64,000 nucleotides of DNA. Source: Terrimonas sp. Lineage in GTDB: Bacteria; Bacteroidota; Bacteroidia; Chitinophagales; Chitinophagaceae. The DNA is taken from the NCBI RefSeq assembly GCF_003075435.1, contig NZ_QCZJ01000006.1:62001-126000 (forward strand), in the 5' to 3' direction. A program made the translations under genes and the position numbers. Positions 51,892 through 61,135 of the stretch are shown piece by piece; position 1 is the first letter of the stretch, and each line of letters begins with the position of its first letter. The notes under the pieces were generated by a model. It saw only the letters and a program-made list of their open reading frames with translations, was not told the origin of the DNA and ran no database searches.

Positions 51892-52890
51892 TTAGATCAT
51901 TATTGCCGGGTCGTTGGGTATTGTTGTGCCTGTGGCCAGCTCTTTTATATTCTGTAACGTTTTAACCGCTATCTGGCTAAGCGCTTCTTCCGTAAAGAAG
52001 GCCTGGTGAGCTGTTACCAATACATTAGGGAAGCTCATCAGTCGCTGTATAATATCGTCTTCAATAATGCTTGCGCTCAGGTCCTTAAAAAACAATTTCT
52101 CTTCCTGTTCATATACATCTATACCGAGATAACCAATGTGCCTTGATTTAAGCGCATCTATCGCATCTTCTGTATTGATCAGTTTACCTCTGCTGGTATT
52201 AATGATCATAACGCCCTTTTTCATGCTGCTGATGGAAGCAGCGTTTATGAGGTGTTTGGTTTTATCATTAAGCGGGCAATGCAATGAAATAATGTCAGAC
52301 TGCTGTAAAACTTCTTCCAGCGGCAAATAAGTAACACCTGCTTTAATAAGCGTTTCATCCTGCGCAATATCAAAAGCCAGCGCCTTACAACCCAGTCCCT
52401 GCATAATATTGCAAAACGCTTTACCTATATTGCCTGTGCCAACAACGCCAACTGTTTTACCGTGAAGATTAAAACCCAGCAGCCCATTCAGCGAAAAATT
52501 CTGTTCTCTTACCCTGTTATAGGCTTTATGTGTTTTCCTGTTCAGTGTAAGGATCATAGCAAGGGCATGTTCAGCTACCGCTTCGGGTGAGTATGCCGGA
52601 ACACGGCAAACCCTCAGCCCATATTGTTTTGCGGCTTCCAGGTCTACATTATTAAAGCCGGCGCAGCGCAGGGCTATGATCTTAACACCCTTTTCAGCCA
52701 ATACCTTTATCACTTCAGGAATCACCCTGTCGTTTACAAAAACGCACACCGCACCTGCTTTATCAACAGCATTTACAATATGCGGGCCGAGATGCGTTTC
52801 GAAAAACTCCAGCTCAAAGCCATGATCAGCATTATATTTATTGAAAAAGATCTTATCGTATGGTTGGGTGGAAAAGAATGTAATTTTCAT
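51892..52890 (-). CDS. D-2-hydroxyacid dehydrogenase (D-lactate dehydrogenase-like)
   Basis: The 332-residue protein has catalytic-domain motifs at the N-terminus (MKITFFSTQPYDKIFF). The NAD-binding loop is VVGTGNIGKAFCNI (about 150-163). The D-2-hydroxyacid signature SRGKLINTEDAI carries the Arg. IGYLGIDVYEQE precedes the catalytic His in LVTAHQAFFTEEAL. The pattern is closest to D-lactate dehydrogenases of the LdhA type. An upstream extension of 17 residues is rejected because MKITFFSTQPY is the usual start. Confidence 0.92.
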   Translation of the reverse strand: MKITFFSTQPYDKIFFNKYNADHGFELEFFETHLGPHIVNAVDKAGAVCVFVNDRVIPEVIKVLAEKGVKIIALRCAGFNNVDLEAAKQYGLRVCRVPAYSPEAVAEHALAMILTLNRKTHKAYNRVREQNFSLNGLLGFNLHGKTVGVVGTGNIGKAFCNIMQGLGCKALAFDIAQDETLIKAGVTYLPLEEVLQQSDIISLHCPLNDKTKHLINAASISSMKKGVMIINTSRGKLINTEDAIDALKSRHIGYLGIDVYEQEEKLFFKDLSASIIEDDIIQRLMSFPNVLVTAHQAFFTEEALSQIAVKTLQNIKELATGTTIPNDPAIMI

Positions 52891-52894
52891 AAAA

Positions 52895-52902
52895 CAAAAA
52901 TA
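52895..52902 (-). promoter_or_regulatory. TAnnTTTG -7 box close to the hydroxyacid dehydrogenase start
   Basis: TATTTTTG on the minus strand lies only 5 bases before the ATG. Transcription would begin almost at the start codon, or the box is fortuitous. Confidence 0.35.
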
Positions 52903-52990
52903 GGGAAGAAAAAATGATGAGGAAAAGCAACACTCCTGCAATTTCTTGTGTCAGCGCCGTAATACATCAACTATAGTTTCGCTCTTGTAT

Positions 52991-53695
52991 ATGAAATGCA
53001 CATCCCTGTTCCTTTTCTTTTTCATTATCTCCTGCGAGGTTAAAGCCCAGTATGCGACTGATGAAAAACCCTTGATCCTGAAGCTGGATATGCTTACCCT
53101 GGTCAATGATCTTACATTTCCTCTCGCCCAGCTTTCATTAGAAAAAAGATTATCAAAACACTTTTCCCTCTCTCCCGAAGCAGGCATTCAGCCTTATGCG
53201 CCAAGGCTGTCAAAGCTGGACACAAGTATGGTAAAATGGAATGGCTTCCGTGTTGGTATTGAGGGGAGATATTACGGACTGTTCAGGAATTACAGGAATT
53301 ACAATAAGCCGAACAGGGCATGGGCAGAAAAATATCTTTCATTGAATATTTTTTACAGGCAAAACAGGTATAATTCTTCGGCTCAGTATTATAAACCCAA
53401 CGATGCTGTTTTATATAATGATTCTTTTGCAGCATACAAAAAAGCCTGGGGCATTAATGCCATTTTTGGTATCCAGGTAACAAAGAAAAGGTTTGTGGCT
53501 AACTTTTATGGCGGCATCGGACTCTTAAGCAGAACAATTAAAAACAGGTTCCGGGAATATGATTATATCACAGATGAGTTAGAACAGCCTTCAGATATTA
53601 CAATAAGCGGAATTAAACAAGGCGCATCATTTCAGGAGAATAGCGGAACAATTGGCAATATAGTTTTAGGCATCAGGCTTGGATTAAGATTGTAG
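52991..53695 (+). CDS. Putative outer-membrane beta-barrel protein
   Basis: A signal peptide (SLFLFFFIISCEVKAQ) precedes a 215-residue mature part of alternating hydrophobic and polar residues: LSLEKRLSKHFSLSPEAGIQ, FRVGIEGRYYGLFRNY, AWAEKYLSLNIFYRQNR, RFVANFYGGIGLLSRTIKNR. The protein ends in GNIVLGIRLGLRL, a typical C-terminal barrel strand with alternating hydrophobics. A DUF3575-like or similar small barrel is likely. The start at 52991 directly precedes the signal. It may be followed in one transcript by the next gene (47 bases). Confidence 0.75.
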   Translation: MKCTSLFLFFFIISCEVKAQYATDEKPLILKLDMLTLVNDLTFPLAQLSLEKRLSKHFSLSPEAGIQPYAPRLSKLDTSMVKWNGFRVGIEGRYYGLFRNYRNYNKPNRAWAEKYLSLNIFYRQNRYNSSAQYYKPNDAVLYNDSFAAYKKAWGINAIFGIQVTKKRFVANFYGGIGLLSRTIKNRFREYDYITDELEQPSDITISGIKQGASFQENSGTIGNIVLGIRLGLRL

Positions 53696-53742
53696 TTGAT
53701 AATTCGTGTAATTGAATCATCTTTATCAACTAATAGCTGCTT

Positions 53743-54606
53743 ATGAAATATTTAATTGTTACGCTAACAATAATATGGCTTTCACCATTTGGAACTAAAG
53801 CACAAGGATTTCCAAGGGTAATGCCAGTCGGCATAGAAAATGATACTTTAATTAACAGCAGCGCAATTTTGCGTAAAGCCGGCATAAAAGAAATACAAAC
53901 TGTAAATTCAAATTCGAGGATTGTTAAAACTTTTGATACTCAGAATCGTACTATAAATACCAATGGGAAAGTAAATAAAACAGTTACCTGCTTTTGGAAA
54001 GAAAACTCCACCCAGGTTGCATTTTGTGATAGTGATACGGTGATATACAATGCCGATGGTAGAATAATATTTAGGAAACATACTTTTAAAAATGCTTTTA
54101 TAGTGTATAAAGGAACGCCGATGAATGAATATGAATGGGAGTACATTACGTTGAGCCAAATTGAATCTAATGCGCCTGATTCCATAATTGAACATGAAAA
54201 ATATAATGAGAAAGGACAAATAATTTATTTTAAAAGCGAAAATTCTGACAGGGTGCTTTTTAATAACAGATACTATTATGATGCTGATGGTTTTTTAGAT
54301 AGTATCTCGGAAGGGGATAATCAAGGGTATGTATTTAAAAAAATAATAAAAGGCAATCGGAAAATTATTGAAACAGGAAAGCCCGATGGCGATAGATATA
54401 GTTGGGAGTATAATACGCTAGGGCAATGTATACAATTCAAATATCTTGTAAAACACAAGCCCAGCATACAGTTCGTAAATAGGCATAAAAAGGATATTAA
54501 ACGCATTACGCAATATTACTATAACGAGGATGGCACGATAGCGAAAATAGTTCACAGTGGTAATGATATTAAGGAATACACCATCAGTTATACTTATATA
54601 AAATAA
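53743..54606 (+). CDS. Secreted hypothetical protein with YD-like repeats
   Basis: The 287-residue protein has a signal peptide (VTLTIIWLSPFGTKAQG). The mature part contains tyrosine-rich strands with an N/D-x-x-G motif: YNADGRIIFRKHTF, YNEKGQIIYFKSEN, YYDADGFLDSIS, YNTLGQCIQFKY, YYNEDGTIAKIVH. They resemble the YD/RHS-type repeats found in secreted proteins of this phylum. The fold is probably a beta-sheet stack. Function is unknown. The copy B repeat element follows. Confidence 0.72.
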   Translation: MKYLIVTLTIIWLSPFGTKAQGFPRVMPVGIENDTLINSSAILRKAGIKEIQTVNSNSRIVKTFDTQNRTINTNGKVNKTVTCFWKENSTQVAFCDSDTVIYNADGRIIFRKHTFKNAFIVYKGTPMNEYEWEYITLSQIESNAPDSIIEHEKYNEKGQIIYFKSENSDRVLFNNRYYYDADGFLDSISEGDNQGYVFKKIIKGNRKIIETGKPDGDRYSWEYNTLGQCIQFKYLVKHKPSIQFVNRHKKDIKRITQYYYNEDGTIAKIVHSGNDIKEYTISYTYIK

Positions 54607-54639
54607 TTGCCGAAGCCCATAGCAACGGTTCGGAACCCG

Positions 54640-54830
54640 GCATTATATTGCTCCGGATTAATATTACGCCGCTCTGCGGCTTTCTAATATATTGTTTTTG
54701 GCTTACTGCAAATATCAAGGTGTGCTGCACCTGAATTGCGCTGAGATATAATTCAATATTAAAAAGTAGTTATTTGTGTATACAGGTAGACACCGGGCGG
54801 CTTCTTGTAAAGCAGAATAGCAGCGCTGTA
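54640..54830. repeat. Dispersed repeat element, copy B, between convergent genes
   Basis: The segment CGCTCTGCGGCT at 54669, then GTTTTTGGCT-ACTGCAAATAT, GGTGTGCTGCACCTGAA and AATTCAATATTAAAAA, aligns with the reverse strand of 4380-4490. The following CAGGTAGA-CACCGGGCGGC resembles the terminal 22-mers of copy A. Like copy A it fills the gap between two convergent genes. No coding sequence is present. The remaining gap up to 54926 also holds TTTTCAAATT simple repeats near 54915. Confidence 0.6.
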
Positions 54831-54926
54831 GAATAATGCTAAACTATATTAATTACCACATCGGCTTTCAATAAAGTCAGGCTCACATTTCCACACTTCC
54901 ACATTATTTCTCCCATTTTCAAATTT

Positions 54927-55415
54927 TCAAATTCCCTCATTTTCAAATTCCCCTTCCATATACTTCAGCAACGTCTTTCTTGCATTATTCTGCACAGCTC
55001 TTTTCATAAAGCCTGTCCAGCCAAATAAAGCGCCTTTCCAGCCCAGCGCCTGGCTAATCCATGTGCTTAAACGGAAAGCATCGCTGTGCTCAACGATTTT
55101 ACCATCTTTCAGTTTCATGTAGGCTTTAACGTTATTAACCACTTTTCTGCCGGTTTTGGAAAAGATATAGCTTGCCTGCCATTTGCAGGTGGCATATTCT
55201 TCATCCAGCAATGCTATATCCGAAAAGGTTAAAGAAAACCCCTTCGCGTTTTTACAAAGCATCTCCCACATGCATTTTACCTGGTCACCTTTCAGCAACA
55301 TAAATACAGGATCGCTGAATACAATATCATCACTATAGCAGGCATTCATGTCGGCGAAATCTTTTTGTTGAAATGCTGTATAAAACCGTTCAATTATTAG
55401 TTTGTTATCCTGCAT
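54927..55415 (-). CDS. NTF2-like / SnoaL-like family protein
   Basis: This 162-residue protein has the cone-shaped alpha+beta NTF2 pattern. Helices KLIIERFYTAFQQKDFADMNACYSD and a first strand IVFSDP open the fold, and strands LTFSDIALLDEEYATCKWQASYIF and VNNVKAYMKLKDGKIVEHSDAF lie behind. The C-terminal helix region WISQALGWKGALFGWTGFM is hydrophobic. Such proteins are small enzymes or ligand binders, and function cannot be assigned. The last codons lie in an AT-rich TTTTCAAA simple-repeat run, so the C-terminus may have been extended by the repeat. Confidence 0.8.
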   Translation of the reverse strand: MQDNKLIIERFYTAFQQKDFADMNACYSDDIVFSDPVFMLLKGDQVKCMWEMLCKNAKGFSLTFSDIALLDEEYATCKWQASYIFSKTGRKVVNNVKAYMKLKDGKIVEHSDAFRLSTWISQALGWKGALFGWTGFMKRAVQNNARKTLLKYMEGEFENEGI

Positions 55416-55474
55416 AAAAAAGAAAAATTATAAAAACAAAAGGGGTGATATTTGTCTTCAAATCTACACATTAC

Positions 55475-57346
55475 ATGAGAAGTATTGTTGTTTACCTGCT
55501 TGTTTTGTTTTTGCCTGTTTACCTCTTTGGCCAGAAAGATGCGGATTCTGCATGGATAAGAGAAAATTACGTGAAGACCGAGCATTATATAACGATGCGT
55601 GATGGTATAAGGCTATATACTGCAGTGTATACGCCAACAGATACCACACAAACCTACCCGGTGCTTATGCAGCGCACGCCATACTCCTGCCGCCCCTATG
55701 GTAAAGACAATTACAGGAGAAGGCTTGGTCCAAATGTGTATCTCATGAAGGAGAAATATATTTTCGTGTACCAGGATGCAAGAGGCAGGTACAAGAGTGA
55801 AGGTAATTTCAGGGAGATGACACCGTACATTGAAAACAAGCAGTCAAACAAAGATGTAGATGAATCAAGCGATACCTATGATACAATAGAATGGCTGTTG
55901 AAGCATACCGGCAATAACGGGCGTGTTGGTATATATGGCATTTCATTTCCCGGGTTTTATTCTTCCGCTGCGTTGCCGGCCGCACATTCTGCATTAAAAG
56001 CGGTTTCTCCACAGGCGCCTATGTCTGATGAGTTTATCGGTGATGACTGCAATCACAACGGCGCATTTTTTTTACTGGATAATTTTGGGTTTTACTCCCG
56101 CTTTGATGGACCCAGGATCAATAATGGAGAAAGCTATAAGCCATTCTTTGAAACAGATTATAAAGATGCTTATAAATTTTTTCTTGAGCTTGGCCCGTTG
56201 AAGAACGCCAATACTTCAAAATATTTTTATGACAGCAACAGCACATGGAGACAAACAGTGAAGCATGACACTTATGACGGGTACTGGCAATCGAGAAATA
56301 TACGCAGGCACCTGAAAAATATCAAGCCTGCTGTGTTGGTAGTGGGTGGGTGGTTTGATGCGGAAGATCTATTTGGTGCATTAAAAACCTATGCTGCAAT
56401 TGAAAAACAATCTCCGGGAAACGATGCAAGATTGGTAATGGGCCCATGGACGCACGGCGGCTGGGCTGCTCCCTCATGGAAATCTTTTGCGGATTATCAT
56501 TTTGGCTCAGACCTGAATGTGTTTTACCAGCAGCAGGTAGAAACGCCTTTTTTTAATTATTATTTAAAAGATAAAGGCAATTTTCAACAGCCGGAAGTAA
56601 TGGTTTTTGAAACAGGTGCTAATGAATGGAAAACTTATAATACCTGGCCACCTAAACAAAGCAACCTTGTTGTATATTATTTCAATAGTAACAAACAAAT
56701 TACAAATGATAAACCTGTAAATGGAGAAGGCGTAACATCGTATGTGAGCGATCCCAATAATCCTGTGCCATATACTGATGGTATCTGGGAAGACAGGAAT
56801 AATAAATATATGGCAGAAGATCAACGCTTTGCTGCCAGGCGTGCTGATGTAGTTTATTTTGAAACAGCAGCTTTGCAGGATGATATAACATTAACCGGTG
56901 AAATTGGTGTTAACCTGTTTGTATCAACCACCGGCAGCGATGCGGATTTTATTGTAAAACTTATTGATGTATGGCCGGATGGTGCTTATTTATCAAAACC
57001 TGATTCGGCAACAGACCCTGTATCAATGAGCGGCTACCAGCAAATGGTAAGGGCTGATGTGTTCAGGGGAAAATTCAGGGAAAGTTTTGAGCGCCCCGTT
57101 CCTTTTAAAAAAGGCACAGTTGAAAAAGTTTCTTTTAACTTAAATGAAGCAGCGCATACTTTTAAGAAAGGACACCGGATTATGGTGCAGGTACAAAGCA
57201 GCTGGTTTCCGCTGGTTGACAGAAATCCGCAAACATTTGGCTATATACCAGGCATGGATAAGAAAGATTTTAAAAAAGCAACTATCAGTATTTATCACAA
57301 TGCAGCATACAGCAGTAATATTGTTTTGCCGGTGATGAAAAAGTAG
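55475..57346 (+). CDS. CocE/NonD family alpha/beta hydrolase (X-Pro dipeptidyl-peptidase S15-like)
   Basis: The 623-residue exported protein (signal IVVYLLVLFLPVYLFGQ) has the S15/CocE hydrolase domain from about residue 30. Its motifs are VLMQRTPYSC, KYIFVYQDARGRYKSEG, the nucleophile elbow GIYGISFPGFY (Ser about 158), VLVVGGWFDAEDLFGA (acid) and WTHGGWAAPSW (His). A C-terminal jelly-roll domain (about 430-610) shows VSTTGSDADFIVKLIDVWP and GHRIMVQVQSSWFPLVDRNP. Relatives hydrolyse acyl or aminoacyl esters and amides, and the substrate is open. The start at 55475 immediately precedes the signal peptide. Confidence 0.9.
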   Translation: MRSIVVYLLVLFLPVYLFGQKDADSAWIRENYVKTEHYITMRDGIRLYTAVYTPTDTTQTYPVLMQRTPYSCRPYGKDNYRRRLGPNVYLMKEKYIFVYQDARGRYKSEGNFREMTPYIENKQSNKDVDESSDTYDTIEWLLKHTGNNGRVGIYGISFPGFYSSAALPAAHSALKAVSPQAPMSDEFIGDDCNHNGAFFLLDNFGFYSRFDGPRINNGESYKPFFETDYKDAYKFFLELGPLKNANTSKYFYDSNSTWRQTVKHDTYDGYWQSRNIRRHLKNIKPAVLVVGGWFDAEDLFGALKTYAAIEKQSPGNDARLVMGPWTHGGWAAPSWKSFADYHFGSDLNVFYQQQVETPFFNYYLKDKGNFQQPEVMVFETGANEWKTYNTWPPKQSNLVVYYFNSNKQITNDKPVNGEGVTSYVSDPNNPVPYTDGIWEDRNNKYMAEDQRFAARRADVVYFETAALQDDITLTGEIGVNLFVSTTGSDADFIVKLIDVWPDGAYLSKPDSATDPVSMSGYQQMVRADVFRGKFRESFERPVPFKKGTVEKVSFNLNEAAHTFKKGHRIMVQVQSSWFPLVDRNPQTFGYIPGMDKKDFKKATISIYHNAAYSSNIVLPVMKK

Positions 57347-57660
57347 TGTATCCTTGATATATTTCCTGCGACGAACTCCGGTGTTCGCCGCGGCAGAGCA
57401 GGATTTGCTACACAAAGAGCCACAAAGTTACACAGAGCGTTTTATAATTCTTTGTGACCCTTTGTGTATCCTTCGTGTACCTCTGTGAAATAACCAGGTT
57501 GCTACACCGGAATTATTCGTGATAATGAGTGTGATTCGTGGCTAAAAGTGTACGCAATCATTATATCAAAGAATCCCCGCAATCGTTTTTAAACAGCTTC
57601 TTAATTTCTCGCGGCGGACGCAGCGATAAAGTCTTTTCTTTACGCTCACTGTATGAAATT
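57347..57660. other. Gap with CTTTGTG-type simple repeats and degenerate remnants
   Basis: The stretch 57410-57545 consists of phrases such as CACAAAGAGCCACAAAG, TTCTTTGTGACCCTTTGTG, CTTCGTGTACCTCTGTG and GTGATTCGTGGCTAAAAG. They are typical degenerate dispersed repeats of this phylum and are shared with about 8450-8490. A small open frame over it is not credible. Confidence 0.55.
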
Positions 57661-57666
57661 TTCTTT

Positions 57667-58848
57667 TCAACTTGCCTCAATAGAAGATATAATGATAGTA
57701 CAGGCTTTTTCAATCTCTTCATTACTGATGTTCAGTGGTGGCGCGATCCGTAAACAATTGGCAGCAAATAAAAACCAGTCTGTAAGTACACCGTTGACAA
57801 TGCAGGTATCAATGATTTTCTTATTGGTTTCATAACTATCAAACTCAACAGCAATTAATAAACCGGCAGACTTTATTGATTTTATTTTAGGATGCTTTAA
57901 AAGTGATAGAAATAATTGCTCCTTTGCTTTTACCGGTGGAATAATATTTTCTTCTGCTAATACTTTCATAGCAGCTAACCCTGCTGCGCAGCAAACGGGG
58001 TGACCACCAAAGGTAGTGATGTGGCCAAGCACAGGATTACTGGTCAAACTCCACATGATGTTTTTATCTGCAGTGAAAGCGCCGAGCGGCATGCCGCCGC
58101 CTAAAGCTTTGCCAAGCAATACAATATCCGGCACAATCTCAAATTGTTCAAAACCCCACAGCGATCCGGTTCTGCCGAAGCCGGTTTGTATTTCGTCGAG
58201 GATAAGCAGCGTGCCTGTTTCGGTACATTTTTGCCGCAATGCCTGCATCCATTTTTTTCCGGGCGCTATTACACCTGCTTCAGCCTGTACGGTTTCTGCA
58301 ATTACGCATGCCGTATTTTCTGTAATGAATGTAAGATCATCGAAAACATTATAATCAAGATGCAAAACATCCGGCAACAAAGGGCGATAGGCGTTACGCC
58401 AGTATTCATCACCCATGATACTTAATGCGCCCTGGGTAGAACCGTGATAGGAATTTTTAAAAGCGATAATTTGCGTACGGTTAGTATACCGCTTGGCTAA
58501 CTTCATAGCACCTTCAACTGCTTCAGCACCTGAGTTAGTAAAGTATACTGAATTAAGCGATGCAGGAAGATGTTGTGTCAGATAATGCGCATATTGCACT
58601 TCTGGTGTTTCAACCAGTTCTCCATATACCAGTAAATGCAGGTATTGATCTGCCTGATGTTTTATGGCTTCCACCACTTTCGTGTGACGGTGACCAATAT
58701 TGCATACGCTGATGCCTGCAATTAAATCAATGAGCTGTTTACCTTCGGCATCCCATAATATGCTCCCTTCTGCTTTTACTATTTCAAGCGCTAATGGTGC
58801 AGGAGAAGTTTGTGCTACGTGTTGAAGAAAAAGTTGTCGTTGGTTCAT
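57667..58848 (-). CDS. Class III aminotransferase (acetylornithine/diamine type)
   Basis: The 393-residue protein has the fold-type I PLP signature: TNSGAEAVEGAMKLAKRYT, FKNSYHGSTQGALSIMG, ILDEIQTGFGRTGSLWGFEQ with the Asp, and the Schiff-base Lys in LLGKALGGGMPLGAF. Nearest families are acetylornithine/succinylornithine and 4-aminobutyrate-type transaminases. Its role is not fixed by context, although the later genes (61-64 kb) suggest amine metabolism. Start at 58848 (MNQRQLFLQHVAQT); an upstream MRC extension is unlikely. Confidence 0.92.
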   Translation of the reverse strand: MNQRQLFLQHVAQTSPAPLALEIVKAEGSILWDAEGKQLIDLIAGISVCNIGHRHTKVVEAIKHQADQYLHLLVYGELVETPEVQYAHYLTQHLPASLNSVYFTNSGAEAVEGAMKLAKRYTNRTQIIAFKNSYHGSTQGALSIMGDEYWRNAYRPLLPDVLHLDYNVFDDLTFITENTACVIAETVQAEAGVIAPGKKWMQALRQKCTETGTLLILDEIQTGFGRTGSLWGFEQFEIVPDIVLLGKALGGGMPLGAFTADKNIMWSLTSNPVLGHITTFGGHPVCCAAGLAAMKVLAEENIIPPVKAKEQLFLSLLKHPKIKSIKSAGLLIAVEFDSYETNKKIIDTCIVNGVLTDWFLFAANCLRIAPPLNISNEEIEKACTIIISSIEAS

Positions 58849-58981
58849 GCAGCGCAAATATCGGTACTAATCGAATAAGTAATGGGTCTTAACATTTACC
58901 GGTTGTTTTCCAAATTTTCGCATAGTTATGATTGCAGGCAAAGTTTTCGTACGCATTAGTCTTACTCATAGGTAATCAGGA

Positions 58982-59101
58982 CCCCTCCTTAGGTCGGGGT
59001 GACAAGCTGTAGTACAATATTCAGCATCAGGATAAATGTTCAACAATCATACTATGGCTCAGCATAAATCCCAAAGCTTGTCACCCCGACCTAAGGAGGG
59101 G
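58982..59101. repeat. 120-bp palindromic element with perfect 27-bp inverted repeats
   Basis: Positions 58982-59008 (starting CCCCTCCTTAGGTCGGGG) are repeated as the exact reverse complement at 59075-59101, around a 66-nt AT-rich spacer. No coding content. It lies in a 382-base gap between two minus-strand genes and has the look of a MITE or a long stem-loop. The rest of the gap (58849-58981, 59102-59230) shows nothing recognisable. Confidence 0.85.
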
Positions 59102-59230
59102 CTAAGGCATATTTTATCATACGAAAAATTGAAACTCCCTTCCACAGCGTACAACATTTCTATACCAGTATCCACAACGGCATGAGGCGAAAAGCCAGGA
59201 ATTAAACGAATTTTATAATGTATTAGCCTA

Positions 59231-60934
59231 CTAGTTAAATTTTCTCGCCAGTGTAACCGCCTGCTTAAATTTCTTCGTCTTTCCCTGCAGATTATATACT
59301 TCAACCAATACTACATAAATACCCATCCCTAACCTTTGATTTTTTTCATCCAGCCCATCCCACTTAAAAAAGCCGCTTATGCCGCATAGTCCATTGCGCA
59401 CTATGTATTTAACCGCTCTTCCGGCACCATCAAACACGGTAATATTGCATATATAGCCGGGAGATGGAAATGCATAATTGATCACCAGGAAATCATTATA
59501 CCCGTCACCATCCGGAGAAAAAACAGGCGGGTCAATTTTGATATCTCCTTTTACTGTTGCCGCCGGCATCAACTGTGAATTTTGGTAACCCGGTGTACCA
59601 TGACCCGCACTTGCCGCGGCAGAATGCCAGTTGTTTTTATTTTGGGTTAATACTTTATTGTCTATTCTTTCCAATGCCACGCCACCATAATTACTGATGA
59701 GTGGAAAATGCCAGTCTTCTGCATATACCAGTTCATCAATGATATCTCCCTGCACATTTAACACAACAATATCACCACTGCTGTTGGGCAATGCAGGCAT
59801 AGAAGCAACCTGCAACAATGCGTTTTCATCTTTTATTATATAGTTTTTCTTTACAGCTTCAATATCGCCACTCAATACTTTGTATGCTCCCGGAAAGAAT
59901 ATCATATCTTCTTCGCTTAGCCTTTTCAGTGCGTTAAGGTTGCCTGCGCTGTTTCTTGTAGCGATAAACAGTTCCTTTATATTAATGGCATTAGGACTGT
60001 GGTTATATAGCTCAACATATTCCGCACCGTCATCCGGCGCATTAAACAATACTTCATTAATAATAATATCATTAGTACCGGCAATTGTAGTTAACGCAAG
60101 ATTTGCGGTGCCAGTTGCTGTAAGATTTTGCCTGCAATCAGTAATATTTTTTACTGTCAGGCTATATGTTTTTTGTGGAGATAGCTTGTTCAACAGTGTA
60201 AGCAACACGGTATTAAACAGCGGAGCCTGCGGTTCAGCTTTAACTATAGTATTACCATCTAACTGGTAGTTATTGATATTGGATGAAATCGTACTATCAA
60301 CCGGTTCGGAAAAGCTAATGGAAACATGCAGGCTATCAGTAGTGAATACACGCAGTATAGCGGGACTGTCTGTATCGGGATTATTGCCTGCAATCGAGTT
60401 TCGTAATCCCGGCGTTCCGCCTTTACTATCGATACTCGCCTTCCAGTTGCTTTTTCCACTGCATGGGTTTTTTGCATCAATCATTTCAAGCGACCATCCT
60501 TTGTCAGCTTTAACTTCATTGCCATACCAGCTTCTCTCGTATCCCACGGCATGTATCAGTTCTGCTGAAGCAGATCGTAAAATAAGCATATCTCCATTTA
60601 TACGCAGCGCTGGAAAATTGGTAACGCTTATAACGTTTGCAATAGTTGAGAGTAGGGTTTTGCCTGAGGAAGGGCTTATTACAATAAAACTATCCGGCTG
60701 CAGCATAAAATCCGTATTGATTTTTGCTGTGCTGCTGTTGTCGCTGATTGTGCAGTTACGAAGATTAAATGCCGTGGACGAAGCATTGTGGAGTTCAATA
60801 TATTTTGCCTCCGGCAACCCTGGCGAAGAAGAGGGGTTAGCCATTATTTCGCTAATCACGATATCGTATCGTTGTTGTGCAAACGTTTGTATTGTGCAAA
60901 TCATGCACATCAATAGTACAGCGGTGCTTTTCAT
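59231..60934 (-). CDS. Lamin-tail-domain surface protein with gliding-motility (T9SS type B) C-terminus
   Basis: The 567-residue protein has a signal peptide (AVLLMCMICTIQTFAQ). Two lamin tail domain-type units follow (about 25-140: DIVISEIMANPSSSPGLPEAKYIELHN; and about 275-395: DIIINEVLFNAPDDGAEYVELYNHS), with an Ig-like insert between them. A C-terminal CHU_C/gliding-motility domain (about 480-567) has PVFSPDGDGYNDFLVINY, ITVFDGAGRAVKYI, WDGLDEKNQRLGMGIYVV and KKFKQAVTLAR. The latter is the type B sorting signal for the type IX system. The protein is presumably surface-exposed. Confidence 0.9.
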   Translation of the reverse strand: MKSTAVLLMCMICTIQTFAQQRYDIVISEIMANPSSSPGLPEAKYIELHNASSTAFNLRNCTISDNSSTAKINTDFMLQPDSFIVISPSSGKTLLSTIANVISVTNFPALRINGDMLILRSASAELIHAVGYERSWYGNEVKADKGWSLEMIDAKNPCSGKSNWKASIDSKGGTPGLRNSIAGNNPDTDSPAILRVFTTDSLHVSISFSEPVDSTISSNINNYQLDGNTIVKAEPQAPLFNTVLLTLLNKLSPQKTYSLTVKNITDCRQNLTATGTANLALTTIAGTNDIIINEVLFNAPDDGAEYVELYNHSPNAINIKELFIATRNSAGNLNALKRLSEEDMIFFPGAYKVLSGDIEAVKKNYIIKDENALLQVASMPALPNSSGDIVVLNVQGDIIDELVYAEDWHFPLISNYGGVALERIDNKVLTQNKNNWHSAAASAGHGTPGYQNSQLMPAATVKGDIKIDPPVFSPDGDGYNDFLVINYAFPSPGYICNITVFDGAGRAVKYIVRNGLCGISGFFKWDGLDEKNQRLGMGIYVVLVEVYNLQGKTKKFKQAVTLARKFN

Positions 60935-61135
60935 AGTATTGAAGGTAATAAAATTGCTCTTATTTATCTATCTTCAACGCTTATTACCCGGGAACACTAT
61001 TCGTTCTTATAATGAACCATTAAGGAATTAAGAAAATTAAGTAAAACACCTTAATATGCCTTAACTTCTTAATGGTTTTCAAAACAGACATTATTTTTTA
61101 CGAACTAAATGTTGTTCCTGTTAATAACTCATTTA

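Noticed and set aside
59059-59304. An 81-codon minus-strand frame at the end of the lamin-tail gene
   Set aside because: It overlaps the 27-bp inverted repeat and the C-terminus of a well-supported gene, with no family signal.
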